A DNA stretch of 64,000 nucleotides from positions 1 through 64,000 of the forward strand of contig JABAAT010000065.1 in assembly GCA_014238615.1 (NCBI GenBank). The letters run 5' to 3'. The notes under the pieces were generated by a model. It saw only the letters and a program-made list of their open reading frames with translations, was not told the DNA's origin and did not search any database. The stretch is from Gammaproteobacteria bacterium (lineage in GTDB: Bacteria > Pseudomonadota > Gammaproteobacteria > Porifericomitales > Porifericomitaceae). Of the stretch, positions 50,127 through 60,089 are shown piece by piece. The position numbers and the translations under genes were made by a program. The number at the start of each line of letters is the position of its first letter. Positions within the stretch are counted from its first letter, which is position 1.

Positions 50127-51394
50127 CGAAACCACCCAATCCTTCCACGGACTGCAGCACTGACTTTGAGCCGGACTCCCTGTCCGTGACGGAGGCGCGG
50201 CGGTGCATCCTGGGCGACGTCAGGGCGCTGACAGAGACGGAGCGCGTAGCGTTACCGACCGCCCTGGGCCGGGTGACAGCGGTGGATGTGCGCGCCGGTC
50301 TGGATGTGCCCTCCGCCACGAACGCGGCGGTGGACGGCTATGCATTGCGCGGCACCGAGCTGCCACAAGCGGGCTTCCACGAACTGCGCGTGGCCGGGAC
50401 CGCCCGCGCCGGGCATCCCTGGCGGGGAAGCCTGGGCGCCGGTGCCTGCGTGCGCATCATGACCGGTGCGGCGCTGCCGGAGGGCGCCGATACGGTGGTG
50501 ATGCAGGAACACGTGGAAGGCACGGCGGACCAGGTGCGCCTGGCGGCGGGGGTGGCAACGCCCGGGGCGAATGTACGCCAGGCCGGGGAAGACATCCGCG
50601 CGGGCGGCATCGCGCTGAAGCGCGGGCGGCGTCTGCGGGCGGCGGACCTGGGCATCGCGGCCTCCGTGGGCGCGGCCGAATTGCTGGTGACACGCAAGCT
50701 GAAGGTCGCCTTCTTTTCCACCGGCGATGAGCTCTGCCCGGTGGATGGGGGAAAACCACCGGCCCCGGGCATGATCTACGACAGCAACCGCTACAGTCTG
50801 CACGGGCTGCTTGGACGCGCCGATCTCGAGGTGCACGATTACGGCATCGTGTCCGACGATCGGGTGGCGCTGGAGAAGCTGTTAAGCAAGGCCGCCGCCA
50901 CGGCGGACGTGGTGTTGGCCAGCGGCGGCGTTTCGGTGGGGGAGGCGGACCTGGTGCGCGAGACGCTCGCCAGCCTGGGAAACGTGCGTTTCTGGAAAGT
51001 GGCCATGAAGCCCGGACGGCCCCTGGCCTTCGGCGCCGTGGGACGGGCCTGCTTTTTCGGGCTGCCGGGAAACCCGGTGTCGGTGCTGGTGACCTTTCAC
51101 CAGTTTGTGCTGCCTGCGTTGCGGCGCATGGCCGGAGAGCGGGAAACCGAGCCCCTGCTGCTGCGGGTGCCCTGTGCGACACCCCTGCGGAAACGGCCGG
51201 GCCGGGTCGAGTACCAGCGCGGCGTCCTGTGCCGCACCCCGGAGGGCGTCCTGACGGTGACCGGAACCGGCGCGCAGGGCTCCGGGATACTGCGCTCCAT
51301 GGGACTGGCCGACTGCTACATCGTGCTCCCCATGGAGCAGGGCGAAGTGCGTGCCGGCGAACTGGTGGAAGTCCAGTTGCTGGCGGAATTTTAG
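50123..51394 (+). CDS. moeA: molybdopterin molybdenumtransferase
   Basis: MoeA inserts molybdate into adenylated molybdopterin. The 423-residue protein shows the signatures P.ATNAAVDGYAL, GAALPEGADTVVMQEH, FFSTGDEL, YDSNRYSL, LASGGVSVGEADL and GLPGNPVSVLVTF, i.e. all four MoeA domains. GTG start coupled to mobA. With mobA it implies that molybdoenzymes are made by this organism. Confidence 0.95.
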   Translation: MTKPPNPSTDCSTDFEPDSLSVTEARRCILGDVRALTETERVALPTALGRVTAVDVRAGLDVPSATNAAVDGYALRGTELPQAGFHELRVAGTARAGHPWRGSLGAGACVRIMTGAALPEGADTVVMQEHVEGTADQVRLAAGVATPGANVRQAGEDIRAGGIALKRGRRLRAADLGIAASVGAAELLVTRKLKVAFFSTGDELCPVDGGKPPAPGMIYDSNRYSLHGLLGRADLEVHDYGIVSDDRVALEKLLSKAAATADVVLASGGVSVGEADLVRETLASLGNVRFWKVAMKPGRPLAFGAVGRACFFGLPGNPVSVLVTFHQFVLPALRRMAGERETEPLLLRVPCATPLRKRPGRVEYQRGVLCRTPEGVLTVTGTGAQGSGILRSMGLADCYIVLPMEQGEVRAGELVEVQLLAEF

Positions 51395-51981
51395 GGGGTG
51401 CCCGGGAAAGGCGCGCCGGTACGGATGGCGCGCTCCTCGGTGACAATCCAGTGCACCGGCAGGTCGTGTTCCCGGGCGGGCAGCTCCTTGCACAACTGCA
51501 CCTCGAAGGCAAGCGCCACGCGCGGGTGTTCCGGGTGGTGCGCGAACCAGCGGTCGTAATAACCGCGGCCGTACCCGAGGCGCGTGCCGGCCGCGCTGAA
51601 ACCCAGTCCCGGTGTGATGCTGAGCTCAATCGTCTCATCGAATTCCGGTCCCGAAGCGGGCTCCTGGATGCCGTACCGGTTGGGTTGCAGCTGCGCCAGG
51701 GAGTCGATCTTCCGGGCCAACATACCGTGCTCCCGGATCAGCGGCACACAAACGCTTCTGCCTTCCCGCAGCCAGTCTTCCAGGAGCTCGTGGGTGCAGA
51801 CCTCGGACCGGCAGGAAACGTAACAGAAAATACGGCGCGCGGCGACGACCTGGGGCAGCAGCCGCAGCCTGTTCTGGATGGCCGCCGCGTGGCGCGCACG
51901 GAGCGACTCCGGCAGGTTCCGCCGAACGCGCAACTGGCGCCGACGCCATGCGCTCTTGTCATGTGCCGTCATATCGGTCAT
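51391..51981 (-). CDS. 5-formyltetrahydrofolate cyclo-ligase
   Basis: Converts 5-formyl-THF to 5,10-methenyl-THF with ATP. Signatures are KSAWRRRQLR near the start, GYGRGYYDRWF (nucleotide and folate site), and the PGLGFSAAGTRLGYG stretch. 196 residues. It ends convergently with moeA, overlapping by four bases. In gammaproteobacteria ssrS (6S RNA) often lies upstream; I could not confirm one here. Confidence 0.93.
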   Translation of the reverse strand: MTDMTAHDKSAWRRRQLRVRRNLPESLRARHAAAIQNRLRLLPQVVAARRIFCYVSCRSEVCTHELLEDWLREGRSVCVPLIREHGMLARKIDSLAQLQPNRYGIQEPASGPEFDETIELSITPGLGFSAAGTRLGYGRGYYDRWFAHHPEHPRVALAFEVQLCKELPAREHDLPVHWIVTEERAIRTGAPFPGTP

Positions 51982-52192
51982 CCTATACTACCGTGTGGCG
52001 TGCGCCGCCAGGGTGGTGGGACGCGGCCCACTGAGCTTCCCCCGGTTGGATAACTGGGCTTCCCGGTTGATAAACGCCACGGCAGTGGAATGTGCGCCGC
52101 GCACTCCGCACAGGGCTTTCCATGGCCGGACCATTAACCCACGGGCCAAACCACAGGCAGGGCCGCAGGCCCTGGCAGATTCGGAGTGATGC

Positions 52193-52510
52193 ATGGTTAA
52201 AATTCGTCTGAGCCGGGGCGGCGTCAGGAAACGCCCCTTTTACCACATCGTGGCCGCCGACCACCGGAACAAGCGCGACGGCAGGTTCCTGGAGCAGCTT
52301 GGGTTTTTCAATCCACTCGCCACCGGGGGCGAGCAGTCCCTGCGCATTAACCTGGAACGGACGCGCTACTGGACCGGGCACGGCGCCCAGGTGTCAGACC
52401 GCGTGACCAGGCTGATCCGGCAATACGAGAAGCAAATCGTTCCTGCCGCGGAAACCGCCTCGACCGGGACGGTGCCGAACGAAACCGCCGCGGAGACCGC
52501 TGCGAGCTGA
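52193..52510 (+). CDS. rpsP: 30S ribosomal protein S16
   Basis: S16 binds 16S rRNA early in assembly. It opens [23 protein letters not shown] and has [14 protein letters not shown]. 105 residues with an Ala/Thr/Glu-rich tail. First gene of rpsP-rimM-trmD-rplS. A strong hairpin AGGGCC-GCA-GGCCCT lies 20-30 bp upstream of the start. Confidence 0.97.
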   Translation: MVKIRLSRGGVRKRPFYHIVAADHRNKRDGRFLEQLGFFNPLATGGEQSLRINLERTRYWTGHGAQVSDRVTRLIRQYEKQIVPAAETASTGTVPNETAAETAAS

Positions 52511-52532
52511 GGCGCTGTCATATCCTGCGTGA

Positions 52533-53123
52533 ATGGCCTCCATGAATGACATGCGGGACTTCCTGGCAGTGGAGCGGGAAACCGCCCTGGACGCGGGCGG
52601 GCGCCTGAGCGCCGGGTGCTTTCTAGGCGCTTACGGGGTACGTGGCTGGGTACGGCTGCGCTCCTACACGCATCCGCCGGAGAACCTGTTGAGCTATCGG
52701 CCCTGGTGGCGGCGCACCCCGGCCGACGCACCGCCGCTGGAGGTGCTGGAAGGGCGGCGTCACGGTATGCACCTGGTGGCGCGGGTCGCCGGGGTCGCCA
52801 CGCGGGAAGCGGCCTCGGCCATGCGCGGCGTGGAACTGGTGGTGGAGCGCTCGTGCCTGCCGCCCCCGGAACCGGGCCGCTATTATTGGTGTGATCTGCT
52901 GGGGCTCGTGGTGTTGGACGACACCGGCCGCAACCTGGGCCACGTCACCGGCATCATGGGAACCGGTGCGCACGACGTGCTGCGCGTGCGGGGCGAGGAA
53001 GAGCACCTGGTGCCCATGGTGCCCGGGGTGTTCGTGACCAGCGTGGACCTGGCGGGCGGCCGCATGCACGTGCGCACGGACGGACTGAACAGCTTACCGA
53101 ACAACCTGGGGACGCCGGATTGA
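52533..53123 (+). CDS. rimM: ribosome maturation factor RimM
   Basis: RimM assists 30S head assembly with S19. It has [17 protein letters not shown], then the PRC-barrel half: [45 protein letters not shown]. 196 residues. Three Met codons lie in the first seven positions; the first is used. Stop overlaps the trmD start (TTGA). Confidence 0.94.
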   Translation: MASMNDMRDFLAVERETALDAGGRLSAGCFLGAYGVRGWVRLRSYTHPPENLLSYRPWWRRTPADAPPLEVLEGRRHGMHLVARVAGVATREAASAMRGVELVVERSCLPPPEPGRYYWCDLLGLVVLDDTGRNLGHVTGIMGTGAHDVLRVRGEEEHLVPMVPGVFVTSVDLAGGRMHVRTDGLNSLPNNLGTPD

Positions 53124-53953
53124 CCACGGCGTCCGGCGCAGCGGTGCTGCGCATCGGGGTCGTGACGATTTTCCCCGACCTGTTCTCTGGACTCGCCCAT
53201 TGGGGTATCATCGGCAGGGCGGTACGACATGGTCTGCTGGAGCTGAGCACCTGGGATCCACGCAACTATACTCAGGACCGGTACCGCAGCGTGGACGATC
53301 GCCCCTACGGAGGCGGCCCGGGCATGGTGCTGCGGGCGCCGCCCCTGGAACAGGCCTTACGGGCCGCGCGCCGCGCCCTTGGTGACACGCACGACAGCGC
53401 GGGCGAAAGCCCGCGCGCCCTGGGCATCTACCTGAGCCCGCAGGGCCGCCTGCTAAGCCAGGCAGGCGTGCGGGAGTTGTTGTCCCGGGCGCCCTTATTG
53501 CTGCTTTGCGGCCGCTACGAGGGTGTGGACGAGCGTTTTTTAACGCGGGAGATAGACGAAGAATGGTCCATCGGCGATTATGTTCTGAGCGGCGGGGAAC
53601 CGGCCGCCATGGTGTTGATCGACGCCCTGGCCAGGCTCTGGCCCGGGGTGCTGGGGAATGCGGCTTCCCACCAGGAGGATTCCTTCGAAACCGGCCTGTT
53701 GGACTACCCGCACTACACCCGGCCCGGAGAGTACCAGGGTCTGGGCGTGCCTCCCGTGCTGTTAAGCGGGGATCACGAACGCATCGAAACCTGGCGGTTG
53801 CGCCAGGCCCTGGGACGCACCTGGCTGCGACGACCCGAGTTACTGAACGGATGGCGGCCGGACGCGCGGCGGCGCTTGCTGTTGCGTGAATTTATCGAAG
53901 AAACGCGGCAGGCGGACCCCACGTCCGTCCGCCGCGAGCATGGAGAAAACTAA
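53120..53953 (+). CDS. trmD: tRNA (guanine37-N1)-methyltransferase
   Basis: TrmD makes m1G37 to prevent frameshifting. It contains [43 protein letters not shown] and the SPOUT knot [15 protein letters not shown] / [15 protein letters not shown]. 277 residues. Start TTG at 53120 overlaps rimM; an internal GTG at 53141 is possible. Confidence 0.95.
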   Translation: MTTASGAAVLRIGVVTIFPDLFSGLAHWGIIGRAVRHGLLELSTWDPRNYTQDRYRSVDDRPYGGGPGMVLRAPPLEQALRAARRALGDTHDSAGESPRALGIYLSPQGRLLSQAGVRELLSRAPLLLLCGRYEGVDERFLTREIDEEWSIGDYVLSGGEPAAMVLIDALARLWPGVLGNAASHQEDSFETGLLDYPHYTRPGEYQGLGVPPVLLSGDHERIETWRLRQALGRTWLRRPELLNGWRPDARRRLLLREFIEETRQADPTSVRREHGEN

Positions 53954-53959
53954 CGACTC

Positions 53960-54376
53960 ATGAGTAAACTGATACAAGAACTGGAGCGGGAACAACTGCG
54001 CGCCGAGGCGTTGCCGCAGTTTCGCGCCGGCGATACGGTGGAAGTGATGGTCCGGGTCAAGGAGGGACAGCGGGAACGTCTGCAACTCTTCCGGGGGGTG
54101 GTCATCGCGAAACGCAACCGCGGCCTCAACTCGGCCTTCACGGTGCGTAAGGTTTCCTACGGGGTAGGGGTGGAACGCGTGTTCCAGAGCCACAGTCCGA
54201 CCCTGGCCTCCCTGAAGGTACTGCGCCGGGGGCGGGTGCGACGCGGCAAACTCTATTACCTGCGGGAGCTCAGCGGCCGAGCCAGCCGCATCCGGGAACG
54301 CATTATGCACGCTCCCACCCAGGCTTCCGACAAAACGGCGGCGGCGCATGCGGCGCCGGACAACAAGCAGACGTAA
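53960..54376 (+). CDS. rplS: 50S ribosomal protein L19
   Basis: L19 forms an intersubunit bridge. It shows [49 protein letters not shown], then [18 protein letters not shown]. 138 residues with an Ala/Thr/Lys tail. Confidence 0.96.
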   Translation: MSKLIQELEREQLRAEALPQFRAGDTVEVMVRVKEGQRERLQLFRGVVIAKRNRGLNSAFTVRKVSYGVGVERVFQSHSPTLASLKVLRRGRVRRGKLYYLRELSGRASRIRERIMHAPTQASDKTAAAHAAPDNKQT

Positions 54377-54878
54377 GGAAAATCAGGAAGCGCGCGCCGA
54401 CTCCAGCACCCGGTGCAGAGTAGCGACGCCGCTCGGTGTGTTTGAACTGCATGCCGGCGAAGGCTACCTGAACGCTTTACGTTTCCTACCCGGCGTGGCG
54501 GCCGCTAAAACGCTCGGCTGCCCCGCCTGCGCCCCCGTCCGCGCCGCGCTCCGTGCTTATTTTCTCGATGCGCGCTCCTGGCCCGGGACCGCCCTGCCCC
54601 TGCGGCCGCGGGGCACTCCTTTTCAGCGGAGGGTCTGGAAGCAGTTGCTGCGTATTCCCCCCGGTTGCGTACTCAGTTACGGCGACCTGGCCAGGCTTTT
54701 ACGCAGCGCGCCGCGCGCCATGGGACAGGCCTGCAGGCGCAATCCGCTGAGCATCCTGGTACCCTGTCACCGCATCGTGGCAAGTCGCGGCCTGGGAGGA
54801 TATCACGGCGGGAGCCGGGCGCCGGACCTGGAACGCAAACGCTGGCTGCTGCGCCACGAAGGAGTGTCTTCATTGTGA
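54348..54878 (+). CDS. methylated-DNA-[protein]-cysteine methyltransferase
   Basis: An Ogt/AGT-type suicide repair protein that removes O6-alkyl groups from guanine. The active-site motif PCHRI is present (ILVPCHRIV), preceded by [22 protein letters not shown] and followed by GGYHGG...KRWLL. 176 residues from the first ATG, which overlaps rplS by 29 bases; the real start may be slightly later. Confidence 0.9.
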   Translation: MRRRTTSRRKENQEARADSSTRCRVATPLGVFELHAGEGYLNALRFLPGVAAAKTLGCPACAPVRAALRAYFLDARSWPGTALPLRPRGTPFQRRVWKQLLRIPPGCVLSYGDLARLLRSAPRAMGQACRRNPLSILVPCHRIVASRGLGGYHGGSRAPDLERKRWLLRHEGVSSL

Positions 54879-55828
54879 CCACTGGCCCGGCTTCAGGCGG
54901 GACACGCCCAGGGCTTCCGGACGTGCCTCCAGGCACACTCATGGATGGGGAGGAAGCCGCTCGCCTGGAGCGTTTCCTTGAGCAACTATGGCTTGAACAA
55001 GGCCTGAGCGACAACACCCTGCAGGCCTACCGGCGTGACATCGCGGCTTTCGAGCATTGGCTGCGCGGGCGGCGGCGCGGCCTGAAGGCCGCCACCGAGG
55101 CCGACATCTACGATTACCTGGCGGTGCGGCTGGCGACGCGGGCGCCGCGCAGCACTGCCCGCGCACTTTCGGCGCTGCGGCGTTTCTACGCTTACCTGCT
55201 GCGCATGGGAGAACTCCGCGCCGACCCCACGGACCGGATCACCCCGCCGCGGCCGGGGCGCGCCCTGCCCCACACCCTGAGCGAGGCGGAGGTGGAACGC
55301 CTGCTGGAACTTCCGGACGGCACCCCGGCCGGGCTGCGAGACCGCGCCATGCTGGAACTGCTCTATGCTACCGGCCTCAGGGTTTCGGAACTGCTTGGCC
55401 TGACGGTGGAGCGCTTCAATTCACGGCAGGGGCTGGTGCGGGTCACCGGTAAAGGGTCAAAGGAACGCCTGGTACCGCTCGGCGAAATCGCCAGCGACTG
55501 GCTTCTGCGCTACCTGCGTGAAGCCCGCCCGGAGTTGGCGCCACCGCTCTGCCCACTGTTGTTTCCGGGGCGCGGCGGCCGTCTCATGCCGCGTCAATCC
55601 TTTTGGCGCCGCCTGAAGCGCTATGCCATGGCGGCGGGTATCGACAAGAATCTGAGTCCGCACGTGCTGCGCCACGCCTTCGCCACCCATTTGCTCAACC
55701 ATGGCGCCGACCTGCGTGTCGTGCAGTTGTTGCTCGGGCACAGCGACATCTCCACCACCCAGATCTATACGCACGTGGCCGATGAGCGCCTGCGCCGGGT
55801 GCATGCACGCCATCATCCGCGCGGCTGA
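54875..55828 (+). CDS. xerD: tyrosine recombinase XerD
   Basis: XerD acts with XerC at dif to resolve chromosome dimers. The SAM-like N-domain reads FLEQLWLEQGLSDNTLQAYRRDI; the catalytic residues are in ATGLRVSELLGL (Arg), GKGSKERLVPLG (Lys), HVLRHAFATHLLNHG (His, Arg), LGHSDISTTQIYTHV (His, Tyr). GTG 54875 overlaps the upstream stop and has AAGGAG before it; an ATG at 54941 gives an N-terminus closer to E. coli XerD. About 295-317 residues. Confidence 0.93.
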   Translation: MTTGPASGGTRPGLPDVPPGTLMDGEEAARLERFLEQLWLEQGLSDNTLQAYRRDIAAFEHWLRGRRRGLKAATEADIYDYLAVRLATRAPRSTARALSALRRFYAYLLRMGELRADPTDRITPPRPGRALPHTLSEAEVERLLELPDGTPAGLRDRAMLELLYATGLRVSELLGLTVERFNSRQGLVRVTGKGSKERLVPLGEIASDWLLRYLREARPELAPPLCPLLFPGRGGRLMPRQSFWRRLKRYAMAAGIDKNLSPHVLRHAFATHLLNHGADLRVVQLLLGHSDISTTQIYTHVADERLRRVHARHHPRG

Positions 55829-56024
55829 ATTCCGGGAATCCCCGCCTACCACGCCGGGGGCCCGTTATGTTATGGTGATAGTGGAAGGCCCGTGTGGTGT
55901 ATGGGGTGTTGCGAGCGCTGAAGCTGCGCGGCGCTCCAGAAACGGTGTGTGATTTCATATGACCGCTGCCTGCCCAGGGGCCGGGTCGGTCCAAGGACGG
56001 TAAAAAGTCGACGGAGGTTCATTC

Positions 56025-56810
56025 ATGTTCTATCTAAAACATCAAGACACCGCCCCGGGCGGGCGCCCCGGCGCGTTGTGCCGCCGGGCGTACCTGGGCC
56101 TGGCACTCGTGTTCATGGGAGCTGCTCCAGTCTTTGCGGGCGAGACGGAGGATCGTATCCGCGCGCGCATTGAAAATTTCCTGCCGAACATGAAGGTCTT
56201 GGAAATTCAGCCCAGCCGCTATCCAGAGCTCTACAAGGTGCTCTTCGCCAACGAGACCCTCTACGTCACCAGGGACGGGCGTTATGCCTTCAGCGGTGAC
56301 ATGTGGGACCTGGAAAAGCGCAGCAACCTGAGTGAGCTGGATCGCCAAGGCAGTCGCGTGGATGCCCTCAGCCGGCTCATTCCAGAAGAATACATTGAGT
56401 TCGCCCCCGAGTCAGGCTATCAAAACGTGGTGCATGTCTTTACCGACGTGGACTGCGGTTATTGCCGCAAGCTGCATCAGCACGTACAGGAGTTCAACAA
56501 CGAGGGGATCGCGGTGCGCTACCTGGCCTATCCCCGCAACGGCCCCGACTCGGTGACCGCCAAAACCATGGAATCGATCTGGTGCGCGGCGGATCGACGG
56601 AACGCCATGACCCAAGCCAAGCAGGGTCTATCGGTGGACGAAACCGCCGCCTGCGAAAACCCGGTCCGCGAGCAATTCACCCTGGGCCAGGCCATAGGGG
56701 TGCGGGGCACTCCGGCCGTGATCCTGGAGGACGGCCGATCCTTCGGTTACCTGACCCCCGAGCAACTGCTGAACCAGCTGGGACGGCCAAGGCAGCAGGC
56801 CGCACAATAA
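56025..56810 (+). CDS. dsbC: DsbC-type disulfide isomerase
   Basis: A periplasmic V-shaped thiol:disulfide isomerase. A signal peptide (AYLGLALVFMGAAPVFAG) precedes the dimerisation domain (LPNMKVLEIQPSRYPELYKVLF) and a thioredoxin-fold domain with the CxxC site in FTDVDCGYCRKLH and cis-Pro in GVRGTPAVIL. 261 residues. Directly after xerD, an arrangement shared with enterics (xerD-dsbC). Confidence 0.95.
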   Translation: MFYLKHQDTAPGGRPGALCRRAYLGLALVFMGAAPVFAGETEDRIRARIENFLPNMKVLEIQPSRYPELYKVLFANETLYVTRDGRYAFSGDMWDLEKRSNLSELDRQGSRVDALSRLIPEEYIEFAPESGYQNVVHVFTDVDCGYCRKLHQHVQEFNNEGIAVRYLAYPRNGPDSVTAKTMESIWCAADRRNAMTQAKQGLSVDETAACENPVREQFTLGQAIGVRGTPAVILEDGRSFGYLTPEQLLNQLGRPRQQAAQ

Positions 56811-56961
56811 GCGGCCCCCATCTCTCCGGCGGCGACCCTCCGGCAGCTCTCCGGCGTCTCTCCGGTGGCGCACAGACGACCGTACCCTCCCGCTTCCCCT
56901 CCAGCGGCGGCGGTGGCCGGCAGCTTCCCGGGCGAAGCCAGGCGGGAGTGGGGGCTGCTCC

Positions 56962-56987
56962 AGCCGGTTAATCCAGCCAGTTAATCC
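56962..56987 (-). repeat. 13-bp tandem duplication over the DUF3108 stop codon
   Basis: AGCCGGTTAATCC and AGCCAGTTAATCC follow each other. On the coding strand the first-read copy contains the stop of the DUF3108 gene and the next repeats it. Confidence 0.88.
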
Positions 56988-57889
56988 AGATACCGATGCT
57001 CCCGCAAGATCGCCCAGGCGCGCAATTCTCCCCGTTTCAGGAACTCGGCGCGCACCGGCACAAAATCCAGGTCAGGCGCACACCAGACGCGTAGCCGCCG
57101 CTCTTTCGGCTGCTCGTCCGGGGAAACGGTCTCAAGGCTCAGCCTGACAGTGCGCATGGAGCCTAGTGCGGTTTCAATGTCCTCCTCGGCTTCCCTCCTG
57201 AACACGTGGCGCCTCCATTCGCCCTTGCGGGTAACGCTCGAGTAGTCGAACATGGCGTCCGACCCGCGCAGATCCATCATCAGCCGTATCCAGTAAACCA
57301 GTTCGTCCGCCAGATCGCCAGGTGCCAGGTGCAGGGCATGCTGCACGGCGCCGGACTCCCGCGCTTCCCGCCCCGGCCCAATCCCACCTGGTCCGGCAAG
57401 AAGATTCTGGTTGCGCCGGGCCGCGCCGGACTGCCTGGCCGCGCCGGATTTCCACACTTCCAGAACACCCGGTTCCCAATCAAACTTCAGGCGCCACTCA
57501 TCCTGCTTATAGCCGAGACGCAGGTAGTGATAGGTTAAGGGTTGTAATCCCCCGGAGCCCAACAGTCCCTGGCTCTTCATGCGCAGCTCCGTGGAGAACA
57601 GCATTTCGCTCAGACCGACGGTGCCGGCGGAAACCTGGAACAGGTAGCGCGCGCCCGGGGCGGCGCGCCTGAAGTTGGCTTGCACCCGGCCCTTCAGTGA
57701 CAGGCCGAACTTCCGGCCGACCACATCGTAGCCAGCTTCAAAGGAGCGCGGCACGGCCTGGTCCGGAGCGGCCGCCGGCGTTTGCGCCGCCAGGCAGGCT
57801 GCACAAGCCCAAATCCAGCGCCAACCTCCAGGAACGGCGCGTGGCGCAGCGGCGCGCGGCGCGCGTCGGAGCGGGATTCCCAAATGCAT
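56981..57889 (-). CDS. DUF3108 family protein
   Basis: A secreted protein of about 302 residues: signal peptide (WIWACAACLAAQTPAAA), then the DUF3108 core (FEAGYDVVGRKFGLSLKGRV, YLFQVSAGTVGLSEML, TYHYLRLGYKQDEWRLKFDW, and VWCAPDLDFVPVRAEFLKRGE). The family is periplasmic and of unknown function. An in-frame 18-bp duplication doubles SGAAR near the middle. ATG 57889 has AGAGGTGA upstream. Confidence 0.82.
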   Translation of the reverse strand: MHLGIPLRRAPRAAAPRAVPGGWRWIWACAACLAAQTPAAAPDQAVPRSFEAGYDVVGRKFGLSLKGRVQANFRRAAPGARYLFQVSAGTVGLSEMLFSTELRMKSQGLLGSGGLQPLTYHYLRLGYKQDEWRLKFDWEPGVLEVWKSGAARQSGAARRNQNLLAGPGGIGPGREARESGAVQHALHLAPGDLADELVYWIRLMMDLRGSDAMFDYSSVTRKGEWRRHVFRREAEEDIETALGSMRTVRLSLETVSPDEQPKERRLRVWCAPDLDFVPVRAEFLKRGELRAWAILREHRYLD

Positions 57890-58081
57890 TCTCACGTCAC
57901 CTCTACAAAAGGACCAGGCTCCGGGCCCGGTCTGACCTCTGCATCCGCCTTTGCCCCGGCGGGGGCCGCGCCGTCCTGGACAATACCCAGGGAATAGAGC
58001 ATTCGATGATAGTAGAATGGATAATAACCGCAGACCGAATACCGGGCAGGCGCTCGCACGACGCGGCGCGCCCGAAAATTG

Positions 58082-59386
58082 ATGCAGCGCCTCACTTATA
58101 ACTGCCTGTCCTACCTGGCGATTCCCTACATCGTCGGCCGTCTGCTCTGGAACGGCCTGGGGGATCGCCGTTACTGGCAACGCTGGCCCGAACGCTTCGG
58201 CTGGCCGAAAGCGTCTTGGGCCGAGCACCAGGCGGTGCTGTGGGCGCACACGGTTTCGGTGGGGGAATTGCATACCGCCGCACCCCTGTTGCGGCGATTA
58301 AGCGAAACTTTCCCGGCTTACCGCATGTTGGTCACCACCGTGACCCCCACCGGAGCGGAGCGGGTACCGGCCGCGCTTGGGGAACGCGCCAGGCACCTTT
58401 ACCTGCCCTATGATCTGCGTCCCGCGGTACGCCGTTTTCTGGCGCGTACGCAACCACGCCTCGGATTGGTGCTGGAGACCGAACTTTGGCCGGAGCTGTT
58501 CTTCAGCTGCCAGCGGCGCGGGATTCCCCTATGCCTGTTGAACGCCCGCATGTCACAACGCTCCGCCGACCGTTATCGCAGGGTTGCCGGCCTGATGCGC
58601 CGTACCCTAAGCACCCTGCAACTGATTGCCGCCCGGGAGGCCGCCGATGCCAGGCGCTTTATCGCCATGGGCGCCGATCCCGCCATCGTGCAAGTCACCG
58701 GCAATCTGAAATACGACCTGGAAATTCCGGCTTCCGTGGAGCCGCGCGGCCGCGAATTGCGCGCCCGGCTGTTCGGAAACGGACCGATCTGGATCGCGGC
58801 CAGTACCCACCGGGGCGAAGAAGAACAGGTACTCCAGGCTCACGCCCAGGTGGTGCGCGACCTGCCGCGGGCGCGCCTGGTGCTCGTCCCCCGCCATCCA
58901 CGGCGCGCTCCGGAAGTGCGCAGGCTCTGCCACCGCTTAAGCAAAGCGCCGATGGTAAGCCGCACCTCCGGCTCGGCCTGCCCGGAAGGCGGAGTCCTGC
59001 TGCTGGATACCCTGGGGGAACTGCCGCCCTTCTACGCCGCCGCCGATGTGGCCTTCGTGGGCGGCAGCCTGGTCCCCCACGGCGGCCACAACCTGTTGGA
59101 ACCCGCGGCGCTGGGCCGACCGGTTCTGACCGGACCGCATCTCTGGAATTTCCAGGAGGCGGCGGCCATGTTATGCTCCGCGCAAGGTGCAGAGCTGGTT
59201 CCGAATGCCGACGCACTGGGCGCGGCGGTGCTTGGGTTGCTGTACCATGAGGACGAGGCCCGTGCCCGCGGGCGCCGAGCCGCGCGGGTGGTGGCTAAGA
59301 ATCGCGGCGCCGTGGCCCGCACCGCGGAATTATTGCAGCCGCGACTGCAGGCCGGCCTGGATATAGCGCATCGGGCGCGTCATTAA
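58082..59386 (+). CDS. waaA: Kdo transferase
   Basis: WaaA adds Kdo to lipid A precursors at the inner membrane. N-terminal anchor helix (YNCLSYLAIPYIVGRLLW), then HTVSVGELHTAAPLL, LETELWPELFF, NARMSQRSADRYRR, NLKYDL and the donor site AFVGGSLVPHGGHNLLEPAALG. 434 residues. Shows the cell has a Gram-negative envelope with LPS. Confidence 0.96.
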   Translation: MQRLTYNCLSYLAIPYIVGRLLWNGLGDRRYWQRWPERFGWPKASWAEHQAVLWAHTVSVGELHTAAPLLRRLSETFPAYRMLVTTVTPTGAERVPAALGERARHLYLPYDLRPAVRRFLARTQPRLGLVLETELWPELFFSCQRRGIPLCLLNARMSQRSADRYRRVAGLMRRTLSTLQLIAAREAADARRFIAMGADPAIVQVTGNLKYDLEIPASVEPRGRELRARLFGNGPIWIAASTHRGEEEQVLQAHAQVVRDLPRARLVLVPRHPRRAPEVRRLCHRLSKAPMVSRTSGSACPEGGVLLLDTLGELPPFYAAADVAFVGGSLVPHGGHNLLEPAALGRPVLTGPHLWNFQEAAAMLCSAQGAELVPNADALGAAVLGLLYHEDEARARGRRAARVVAKNRGAVARTAELLQPRLQAGLDIAHRARH

Positions 59387-59403
59387 CGCTGGAGGAAATC
59401 ACC

Positions 59404-59796
59404 TTGCATGGAATTTTACGAACTCCGGGCCTGGCACCGGCGCTGTTCATTGTTTTTTCAGGCTGGGTCAGCCTGTGCTGGAGTACGGCCGCCTCGGCCC
59501 ATGAGCAGAACTTTCCGGTCATTGAGCAGATCAGTTTCGCGCTGGACTGCATGGAGAAAAACGGCGGGCAAAACATAGAAACCCTCTATACCTGCTCCTG
59601 CCGTATAGAAAGTTTGAATCAGTCCATGGACTTCGGAGATTACGAGGAGGCGAAGATCTACAAACGCTTCGCGCAAATGCCTGGGGAGCGCGGCGGCCTG
59701 TTCCGAGAAAGCAAGGGGGGGGACGTGAAACGGAAGGCGCTGGATGAGGTGTTGGCAAACGTAGAGCGCGCCTGCCCCTTGGTCAAACGCAGGTAG
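59404..59796 (+). CDS. small periplasmic protein with four cysteines, unknown function
   Basis: A 130-residue protein with a signal peptide to about residue 32 (STAASA) and a short mature domain holding Cys49, Cys64, Cys66 and Cys124, the middle two as a C-S-C motif. I do not recognise the family. Start is TTG with a strong GGAGG eight bases upstream; an ATG four bases on is out of frame. It sits between waaA and the SoxYZ-like carrier and may belong to the xoxF neighbourhood, but that is inference. Confidence 0.7.
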   Translation: MHGILRTPGLAPALFIVFSGWVSLCWSTAASAHEQNFPVIEQISFALDCMEKNGGQNIETLYTCSCRIESLNQSMDFGDYEEAKIYKRFAQMPGERGGLFRESKGGDVKRKALDEVLANVERACPLVKRR

Positions 59797-59842
59797 TCAG
59801 GCCCCAGTAGTCAGGCCAGGTAACCAGGCCAGGTAACCAGGC
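59791..59842 (+). repeat. four degenerate 13-bp tandem repeats at a gene end
   Basis: Units of the form AGGTARYCAGGCC run from 59791 to 59842; the first contains the TAG stop of the preceding gene and the last two are nearly identical. A hairpin AGGGGG-GACG-CCCCCT (59855-59870) follows without a T-tract. Confidence 0.8.
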
Positions 59843-60057
59843 TATAGGCGCGACAGGGGGGACGCCCCCTCCGCAACCAGGGGAGCGACACCGACGCAGC
59901 CGTGCAAGTCAGGGCACGGACCGGTTCACGAACTTGAAACCTGCACCAACGCTCCGCACCGGCAAAGCCCCGCACCGGCTTTCTTCAAAACCAGGGGCCG
60001 GTTCGAGGCCGGGACGGCGTTGCCAGAACGACGGGACAGGACGGCGGGGCGCTACTC

Positions 60058-60085
60058 AAAATCAGGGCGGCAAAATCAGGGCGGG
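60058..60085 (-). repeat. 14-bp tandem duplication past the SoxYZ-like gene
   Basis: AAAATCAGGGCGGC and AAAATCAGGGCGGG lie side by side, a few bases beyond the stop of the SoxYZ-like carrier gene. The rest of the gap back to 59871 shows short G/C repeats but no gene. Confidence 0.8.
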
Positions 60086-60089
60086 CGGG

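Noticed and set aside
51982-52192. Possible 6S RNA (ssrS) upstream of the 5-formyl-THF cyclo-ligase gene
   Set aside because: The position fits, but I could not reconstruct the conserved long hairpin with a central bubble; the obvious hairpin (AGGGCC-GCA-GGCCCT) is more likely part of the rpsP leader. A covariance-model search would decide.
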